From the NCBI GenBank assembly GCA_026122225.1, contig JANEZZ010001900.1, forward strand, positions 1 through 64,000: DNA of 64,000 bases, given 5' to 3'. The notes under the pieces are model-generated. The model worked only from the letters and a program-made list of their open reading frames with translations, was not told the origin of the DNA and did no database searches. Each line of letters begins with the position of its first letter. The first letter of the stretch is position 1. Position numbers and translations under genes: made by a program. The DNA comes from Heloderma charlesbogerti (lineage: Eukaryota > Chordata > Lepidosauria > Squamata > Helodermatidae). Below, piece by piece: positions 57,000 to 64,000 of this stretch.

Positions 57000-57720
57000 A
57001 GGACCAGTTCACAGGATTGCTGTTCACATGGGAAATAAGCCACAATGGTGCTACACATGCCAGTTGCATGCCAGCCAGATTTCCCTAGTTACTCTCACTG
57101 GGGCGGCTTGCCATGTCATCTGAATCGAGGTGGCATGGCTTGTTTCAAGGGATTTGTTGTTGTTGTTCAGTAATTCAGTCGTGTCCGACTCTTTGTGACC
57201 CCATGGACCATAGCACGCCAGGCCTTCCTGTCCTGTGCTCTCTCTCGGAGCGTTCTCAAGTCCATATTCATTGCATCAGTGATGCTATCTAGCCATCTCA
57301 TCCTCTGCTGTCCCCTTCTCCTTTTGCCTTCAGTCTTTCCCAGCATCAGGGTTTTTTCCAGAGAGTTTCTCTTCGCATTAGGTGGCCAAAATATTTGAGC
57401 TTCAGCTTCAGTATCTGTCCTTCCAATGAGCAGTCAGAGTTGATTTCCTTTAGGATTGACTGATTTGACCCCCTTGCAGTCCAGGGGACAGGGATAGCAA
57501 CCCTGAAATAGCCCAGCAAAAGACCATGTGTCATTTAAGGGTTACTGCCCCTTCAAACAAGACACACCACCTGGCAAGCTGCACCAGTGATGGTAATTAG
57601 GGAAATTTGGCTGGCACATGCAGCAGGGTTAACAAGCCACCATGGCTTGTTAACCACACTGCAGTTGAGCAAACAAGGTGAGCTTTTGTTTTTACTGGTG
57701 GCAGGGTAGAAGAGAGGGTG
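57000..57720. repeat. Palindromic MITE family 'Q', split by a BovB fragment
   Basis: 57060-57150 (CATGCCAGCCAGATTTCCCT ... GCATGGCTTGTTTC) pairs with the reverse of 57530-57635 (CATGTGCCAGCCAAATTTCC ... GTGTCTTGTTTG). A related copy lies at 61030-61370. Confidence 0.75.
57155..57491 (-). mobile_element. BovB 3' fragment, severely 5'-truncated
   Basis: The (CAA)n tail at 57155 in reverse is followed by the same 3' end as at 4393-4725, with a frame-changing deletion near 57235 and another near 57365. The 5' truncation is at the codons for the VPW(T)A segment. AGGGAT on both sides (57149-57154 and about 57491-57496) is a possible short duplication. Confidence 0.9.
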
Positions 57721-57800
57721 CCATGCTTGCCAGGAGGGGCACTGGATGTAAGCAGGCCTTTGATGTTGTCACACATGTTCACATATGGTGTACATCCAGG

Positions 57801-58224
57801 TAAGGATGTATGAAAATTTCATTTCAGTTTGTTTTTGACCAGGATTTGACACAGTTTGCACCTTCCAGACTGAACATGGACTCAGATGCAATCTGCAGTT
57901 GCAGGCCATACATTTCTGAGCTTGCAATGTGATTTGTGGACTCACCCCTCCCAAATGCATTCGACAACATGTGTCCATTCAAAAATGCATACATTTGAAA
58001 ATGAATACATTTCAAAAATATGCACAAATACACAAATCATGGGAGAAGAAAGCATACATTTAAAAAATGCATGTGCAGTTGATGCATATATTTGAAAAAC
58101 GACATATGTGAAAAGACCCCCCCCCCCAGCTCACAATGTGATATGGACTTGAGCCGGAACAAGCTTCGAGATGGAATTCAGATAACTTTGGCAAACTTGG
58201 GTTTTGCTGATTCACACATCCCTA
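57801..58224. mobile_element. Small hAT MITE with perfect 8-bp duplication
   Basis: The left end TAAGGATGTATGAAAATTTC and, reversed, the right end TAGGGATGTGTGAATCAGC are inverted repeats. CATCCAGG flanks both sides (57793-57800 and 58225-58232). The interior has repeated AAATGCATACATTT motifs and a C-run. The ends match those of the hairpin-rich family, but the interior does not have the GATAGGC palindromes. Confidence 0.9.
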
Positions 58225-58232
58225 CATCCAGG

Positions 58233-59283
58233 GAGGCTGGGGATTATGGAAACTACATGTCAGGAGGAACTGGAAGAGCCCTAGTCATCTTGGAAAGGAC
58301 AATGGGTGTGGAGGCTTTGTGGCCCCAGATAGATAGGTATGTTGTGTAGAATGGGGGGTGGGGGAGGCAAGAGGAGCCAGTGTAGTCGATTTGGTTATGA
58401 CAATCCATATGCCTTTAGTAGGACTGACAGTGAAAAAATGGAACGCCTGTTGGCAAAGAACTGAATAAATGGAGAGGCAGGCCTCTGTTCCTTTGAGTGA
58501 GTAATAATATGAACATATGAACTTTGTAACATTTATATCTCGTTTTCCTAGAAGTCTCTCTTCTACTAAATAGCAAGGCAAAGAGAAAGCATCAAGGAAA
58601 AAAAGTGTACCATGAGGCATCAGCACCTGACATGTACTGCAAAATCAATACATGCTCCCTGTAAACATGAAACATTTAAGTTGAGTAGAAAATGGTTTTG
58701 GTCCTCTTAACAACATTCCTCACCCCAAAGTGCTGTTATTTGTAAATGATTCTGCCACACCATTCAAAAGGGTCTGATCTGTGCCTTAACTTGAGCTCCT
58801 TTCTCAGAGGGAGGGGGGCAAAAGCATTCATTTTAACTTACAGTTCCAACATACATTGAGCAACATCATTTCTCTCTCTCCACCACATTCCTTTCTGGTA
58901 AATTCTTTATGTCTTTCCCGGCTTGCAGCCTATAACTTGGGAAACAGTGCTGGGGATTTTCACAAAATGCTTCTATCCATTATGGTATGCCCCTAGTAGA
59001 GAACAATATTGAGCAGTACTGTTGGTCTGAGGATATGATCCCAAATTCACTTATTTGAATGTGAGTTCAACCACAAGTAAATATGGAGCATGATAAAGCC
59101 AAAGTTAAGCATTTTAAGTCTGAACAATTTCAACTGGAGATATTTCAGCATATGCTTAAGTGTTATTAAGCATGTGCCAATTAGGATTAGGTGGGATTAG
59201 GCAGTGGGATTAGGCAGTTATGACACTGGGGGGGCACTTTGGGGGTTATGACACTAGGGGGACATCTATTGTTTCAGGTGTTA
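58233..59283. other. Unannotated stretch, no gene seen
   Basis: No repeat or coding region recognised. GGATTAGG-type short repeats lie at 59183-59217. Confidence 0.35.
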
Positions 59284-60176
59284 TAGGGATGTACGAAAGT
59301 CACTTACCTTTTACGAAATTCGATTCGCGGTGGGGGGGAGGGGCTCCCCCCCCGAAATTCTGGCTGGGGGGGAGGCGCCCCATCCCTCTCCCCCGAAATT
59401 CTTGCTGGGAGGGAGGCGCCCTGTCCCTTCTGCCATGAATCCTGGCCGGCCGGGTCTGCACATGCATCCCTGCAGTTTGCGTTTGCGTCCCTGCAGTCAG
59501 CTGTGATAGGCTACATAAATGTTTACGTAGCCTATCATGGCTGAGTTAAAAAACAACAACAAAACCATGCGTACGCAAATGGCGGCGCCCATGGGCGCCG
59601 CCATTTGCGTTCCTTATTTTGGCACATCTAGTCTACGTAAACATTTATGTAGACTACGGTGAAAATAAGGAGAACGCAAATAGCGTAGACGCTACGCTAT
59701 TTGCATTCCCCTTATTTTCGCCGTAGTCTACATAAATGTTTACATAGATTAGACGTGCCAAAATAAGGAACGCAAATGGCGGCACCCATGTGCGCCGCCA
59801 TTTGCGTACGCACGGTGTTTTTTTTTTTTTTTAAGACAGCCGTGATAGGCTACGTAAACATTTACGTAGCCTATCATGGTTTTTTAAAAAAATCTAGCCA
59901 TGATAGGCTATGTAAATCTTTACATAGCCTATGATTTTTTTTAAAAAAACTTGGAAATGGTGGCGGCGGCAGCCGGTTGGAAGACTGGCTGCCGCAGCCA
60001 CCGCCACCGCACCGGAGCCGGAGCCACCGCCACCGCTGCCAGGGAGATTTGCCCAAGGTAAGTCCCGTCCCGGGGGGGGGTGGGGGGGCAGACCGTTTTG
60101 CCACTGATTTCGGGGGGCCGAATATGCTGGCATTCGGCCTCCCCGAGATTCGTGGCGAAATTCTCTGACATCCCTA
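59284..60176. mobile_element. Hairpin-rich hAT-like element, copy D (893 bp)
   Basis: Ends TAGGGATGTACGAAAG and TGACATCCCTA. Flanks AGGTGTTA and GGTGTAGA are similar with a one-base offset, suggesting a decayed duplication. Five 36-bp palindromes or variants lie at 59503-59538, about 59624-59659, about 59721-59755, 59842-59877 and about 59899-59935. The second and third are the TAGTCTACGTAAAC variant, in the same positions as in copy C. The interior is palindromic as a whole around 59690. G-runs are at both ends. It encodes nothing. Confidence 0.9.
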
Positions 60177-60458
60177 GGTGTAGACAGGATGTGACACTGG
60201 ATTACGTAAATCACATGAAGTTATTGCAAACGTCTCTTCTTCTCTCTCTCTATAAAAGGAAGTATTTGTTTGTAAGTCCTCGATGGACTCAAAAAACATA
60301 TATACGATTGTTATGAAAATTTTTAGGATTTGTTCTACCTCTATCTGGGGTGGGTTTTGGCATAGTGAAAATTTCGTCCATCATCTTGAAACAAAATGGC
60401 AGCCAATCCACATTTTTAAAGGTTTACCACTTCAGTACTATTTGATACTGAAGGAAAT
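60177..60458. other. Unannotated gap
   Basis: No feature recognised. Confidence 0.3.
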
Positions 60459-60998
60459 TGTCAGGGGTGTTTCTGAGTGCAGGGAATGGGATAGAAGTTG
60501 AGATTCTGAAGGAGAACCATCAGACATGGGGGAGGTGTTTTCTCAGGCTAGTCTAGATATGAGTAGGCTTGCTTCTCAAGTTACAAATGTCTAGATGGCT
60601 GAGCTTGAGGGTCCCTCTTCACCCCCCCGCCCCATGAGAAGCCGCAAACAGGAGGATGACCTAATAGATGCCAGATGCAGGCACTGAGCAAAGAGAGAGT
60701 AGGCAAGGGCGGAACTTAGACAGTCAACCCAATTGGCCTTGCGTGAAAAGCTGTGCTTAGAGACCTCATGACAAGAGAGGGACCTCCCCCCTTAAGTTAG
60801 AGACTGCCTCCCTCTTCAAACAGCGGGCAACTCTTGTAAATTCCATTTGAATCCCTTGAAGGCATCCTTTGTAGACAGAGAGTGTCTGAGAATTTGCATC
60901 TGTGTGACTCTGTCAAGTAATAGATTAAAAGCTGTAGACTGAAGCCTTTCGTCTGTATATGTTTGGGCATTGAAGTGGGGGCTAAGAGAATCCTGACA
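60459..60998 (+). mobile_element. Solo LTR, same family as 3847-4377
   Basis: Starts TGTCAGGGGTG and ends AATCCTGACA. GAAAT flanks both sides (60454-60458 and 60999-61003). The coding remnant at 60690-60760 reads a QLALREKLCLE motif after a stop-broken acidic stretch, homologous to the SARLALKERL motif in the first LTR. The R/U5-like end is AATAGATTAAAAGCTGTAG. Confidence 0.88.
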
Positions 60999-61029
60999 GA
61001 AATTAGCCTCAGTGGATTATTTCCCCCAC

Positions 61030-61370
61030 CATGCATACCAGTCATATACCAGGGAGATTTCCATAATTGCCCTTACCAGCACAGCTTGCCATGTCTTGTG
61101 AATCTGGTGAGTGTGGCTTGTTGCTGTGGTTAACAAGCCACTCAGAAACCATGGGATGTTTTAGGGTTCTGGAGTGGCTTGTTAACCATGGAACAAGCTA
61201 CCCTCACTGGGTTCACATGACAACATGGCTTATTTTCCACTCTGTGATCATGCAAACAGCCCCAGCCTCTCTGGTGCCTTTGATTGGCACAAAACATTTG
61301 CTGCTGGTGAATGGGACAGACAAGCCAATTACAATGAGCCAACAATGAGGTAAACTTACCTTGAGGCAAG
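61030..61370. repeat. MITE family 'Q' copy
   Basis: GGAGATTTCCATAATTGCCC, CACAGCTTGCCATGTCTTGT and GGTTAACAAGCCACTCAG match parts of 57060-57660. The inverted GGCTTGTTAACCATGG at 61185 pairs with TGGTTAACAAGCCAC at 61129. Confidence 0.65.
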
Positions 61371-62699
61371 AAATTATGAAAGATTAAGAGGAGAAATGAA
61401 CTTTCTCTCCACTAGCAATAGGTCACATATTGCCGGGCTGTATCATTTCCTACTACCAGTGGAGATTGTATAAAACTCCCCCATATACAAACTTTATCCA
61501 TACAGAACTAGATGTCAGAGATAAGTTCTTTAAGATTGCCTTCTCCTAGTAATTCCTACTTTACAGTGTGCATTACTTTTTCCCCCCATGAAGAAGCATT
61601 CAGTTATGAAACCCGCACCTGCAAACTGAAGTGATACCGTCCAGGAACTGTTTTGTCACATGATCTACTGTTTCTGTACATGAGCAGGGTTCTTTCAATT
61701 AACTTTCAACTCTGAAACCTTCCACTTCATTTTCTGCACATTTTAATCTTTTTTTCCCCCTCCTCCCACGCCCAACGAAATACTCAAATAATACCCTTCT
61801 CCCTCCCCCAAATGCTTGGACCGTAGGATATCAACAACTCAAAGGTCAATTCCTTTGAGCCTATTTTCCACAGATCGGCATGTATCTGCTCGAAACCCTC
61901 CATGATTTCTTTGTTTACCACATGAGCCATTGCTTTAGATAAATACATGAATTGTGTGAGATACCCTGTCGTAGTATCAGTAACTTTTCTGAAAAGCCAG
62001 AAATGTGTATTAACCTTTACACTATTATTTCTTGTGTTCAAAATGGCTTTTGTGAGATGTAGCACTCCAGCTAGGATGGGAACAGTTTGAAACAAGAATA
62101 GCGTACCACAGGGGATGCACTAATCAAGCACTTCAGTTGGTCATTGTGTTATCCCATACAAAAGCTTTCTTCATCCTTCCTTTCTCTCAAGAATACAGGT
62201 AAGCACCAGCAATACTCTTGTAAATAGAATCAGAGTCTTCTCATTTTAAGAGACAATAGATCTTGAAGAATCTCATTGTCTTTTGCTGAAGACAAAATGC
62301 ACATTCAGGCATAGAGAACTATAAACAAAATCTATAAACAACCATCTTTATGGTCACAGAAGATTAAACAGAAGATTTTTTTTTAATGGATTTGGCTCTC
62401 AGACCGCCTATCTATACATTTTACCAAAGTAAACTATGGATGAGACATTAAGGCAACTATCAGCTTTGCCCTGTTGAACTCCAGATGACTAATGGCCATA
62501 TGCTAAAATTCACTGTATCAGGAAGAAAGAACACTCATAGTTCCGTAGCAGAGATAAAAGCAATGGTTTGGGGCTTTCCCCTCCATTGAGGCTTCAAACT
62601 ACAGTGGGAGCTAATGCATTGTCATTCTCTTGGTCTGTCTTTATTTTTTAATCCCCATGTTAGACAGGGAGTACAACACTATCTTTAGAAAGAATTCTT
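61371..62699. other. Unannotated stretch, no gene seen
   Basis: AT-rich. The frame at 61784-62095 (minus) has no domain. No repeat recognised. Confidence 0.35.
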
Positions 62700-62815
62700 C
62701 ATGTATACTTTAACTAGCAAACAAATTTGGCTTCACATGGGTGGGAATAGCCCCTATTTCAACACACTGAAGCCTTCAAGCAAACTTACACAGCTGTCAG
62801 AGTTGGTGTCAAGGC
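62700..62815 (+). repeat. Dispersed repeat 'R', partial copy
   Basis: GCTTCACATGGGTGGGAATA and GCCTTCAAGCAAACTTACAC match 22925-22995. Confidence 0.65.
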
Positions 62816-63065
62816 TACAGCCCTCCCTCTAAGCAATCAACAAAACAGTGACTCGAACTTCTGCTTTATTATGCTAATGGAAAGCTTTTCCACAATACAA
62901 ACTCAGTGTAGGTCAAAGATTGCCTTAGGGCCTAAATAGCTAATCATGAGCTGTCTAATAGGAAAGATTCAAGCAAGGTAGAAGAGTTGCTGCCAAATTG
63001 ACAATAGTCACTTTACAGCTTAAGCCCCACCCTCAGGGTGGCTTCCTTCTGCGTTGGCTGGTGGG
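62816..63065. other. Unannotated gap
   Basis: No feature recognised. Confidence 0.3.
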
Positions 63066-63800
63066 TAGGGATGTACGAAACTCTTACCTGGCTCTGCGCC
63101 GGGCAATCCGCGGTGGGGGGGAAGTGCTCCGTCTCTCCCCCCGGAATCTTCCCTGGCTGCCTCCGCTCCACAGCAGCTCTGCTCCGCAGCGACTTCACGG
63201 AGCCGTTGGCCGGGGCTGCCCGCGGCCGCCCACAGCTGGACATCCATAGCCGCCATTTGCATCTGTGTCTTTAGCTGTGATAGGCTACGTAAATATATAT
63301 GTAGCCTATCACGGCTAAGGACACGGATGCAAATGGTGGCGGCTATGGCGGCCGCCATTTGCGTTCCTTACTATTGCCGTGATAGGCTATGTATATATTT
63401 ATATAGCCTATCACGGCAAAAGACAGGGGCACAAATGGCGGCCGCTATGTAAATATATATGTAGCCTATCATGGCTAAAGACATGGATGCAACTGGTGGT
63501 GGCTACGCCATTTGCGTCCCTGCCCTGAGCTGTGATAGGCTATGTAGATACTTAGGTAGCCTATCACGGCTTGCCAGGGATGCAAATGGCGGCCGGCGTA
63601 GCACCCACCATTTGCGGCCGCAGCCTGGCAGCAGCTGGAGCTGCTGGAGCTGCTGCCGCCACAGCCAGGTAGGCTCCGTTTCGTGGGGCTTTTGCAGGGA
63701 GGTGGGGTGGGTTGCTCTGTTCCGCCAAGGATTCTGGGGGGCTGAATTCACTGGAATTCGGCCTGCCTCGGATCTGTGGCAGAATTCTCTAACATCCCTA
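63066..63800. mobile_element. Hairpin-rich hAT-like element, copy E (735 bp)
   Basis: Ends TAGGGATGTACGAAAC and AACATCCCTA, with perfect 8-bp duplication CTGGTGGG (63058-63065 and 63801-63808). Palindromes of the GATAGGCTACGTAAAT type lie at 63277-63312, 63379-63414 and 63532-63567. A fourth at about 63444-63472 has lost most of its left arm and is fused to a CGCAAATGG palindrome. The right end carries GAATTCACTGGAATTC and the paired GGATTCTGGGGG / CTCGGATCTGTGG arms. Non-coding. Confidence 0.93.
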
Positions 63801-63808
63801 CTGGTGGG

Positions 63809-64000
63809 TAGCTAATGTGGTAGAGCATCTCAAACCACGCCTAAGCTCCACAGACTAAGCTTAGTCTGATAGCATGCTTTTGCATTGACCAAGCCTCTCC
63901 TCCTCCTCCTCCTCTCCTGAGGGGACTTGGTTTCCCACGGGAGGGGGAGGTGGTGTCTCAGCCTGGCCCAACTGTTCGTCAAGGCCTTAGGAAGATTCTT
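63809..64000. other. Window end, (CTC)n run
   Basis: A short CTC repeat at 63897-63915. Otherwise nothing recognised. Confidence 0.5.

Noticed and set aside
59183..59217. Telomere-like repeat
   Set aside because: Only a few GGATTAGG-like units, not TTAGGG arrays.

Overview
The window is vertebrate nuclear DNA, most likely from a squamate reptile (lizard or snake). The basis is the mix of repeats: BovB (RTE-clade) LINEs, L2-clade LINEs with RT reading frames, tRNA-headed SINEs of the kind seen in squamates, and many hAT-type elements and palindromic MITEs, with AT-rich unique sequence between them. I found no host protein-coding gene, no exon series, no rRNA operon and no tRNA gene. Every reading frame I trust belongs to a transposable element; the other open frames are short or are shadows of repeats. 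The species is an inference from repeat content.

Layout. 1-3.8 kb: a palindromic MITE cut by the window edge, then mostly unrecognised DNA. 3.8-6.7 kb: a solo LTR (5-bp target duplication) and, 15 bp further on, a minus-strand BovB that lost its endonuclease but keeps a 732-codon RT frame. 6.9-12.6 kb: decayed L2 pieces, MITEs and microsatellites. 12.6-16.2 kb: a DNA element carrying a 5S-rRNA-derived segment and a nested palindromic element (copy A), then a decayed L2. 20.4-21.6 kb: minus-strand L2. 26.0-29.5 kb: a hAT element with imperfect 8-bp duplication and a BED-zinc-finger frame, carrying nested copy B. 29.6-34.3 kb: nested SINEs, MITEs and L2. 39.5-40.5 kb: a large inverted repeat with a 5S-derived segment in each arm. 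41.8-42.2 kb: an L2 tail inside a MITE. 46.2-47.2 kb: copy C. 49.5-50.5 kb: an L2 interrupted by a palindromic MITE. 52.66-55.86 kb: a full-length BovB with perfect 11-bp duplication. 57-64 kb: palindromic MITE split by a BovB fragment, a small hAT MITE, copy D, a second solo LTR and copy E.

The most unusual content is the family represented by copies A-E. Each begins TAGGGATGT and ends in its reverse complement. Three of the five have perfect 8-bp target duplications, as hAT elements do. The interiors are built almost wholly of hairpins: 21 copies of a 36-bp palindrome (half-site GTGATAGGCTACGTAAAT) alternate with GC-rich palindromes around an ATTTGCG/CGCAAAT motif. Where a copy changes sequence, both arms usually change together. 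Copies C and D are also palindromes at the scale of the whole interior. The BED-encoding hAT at 26-29.5 kb has nearly the same terminal sequence, so its transposase lineage is a plausible mobiliser of the family.
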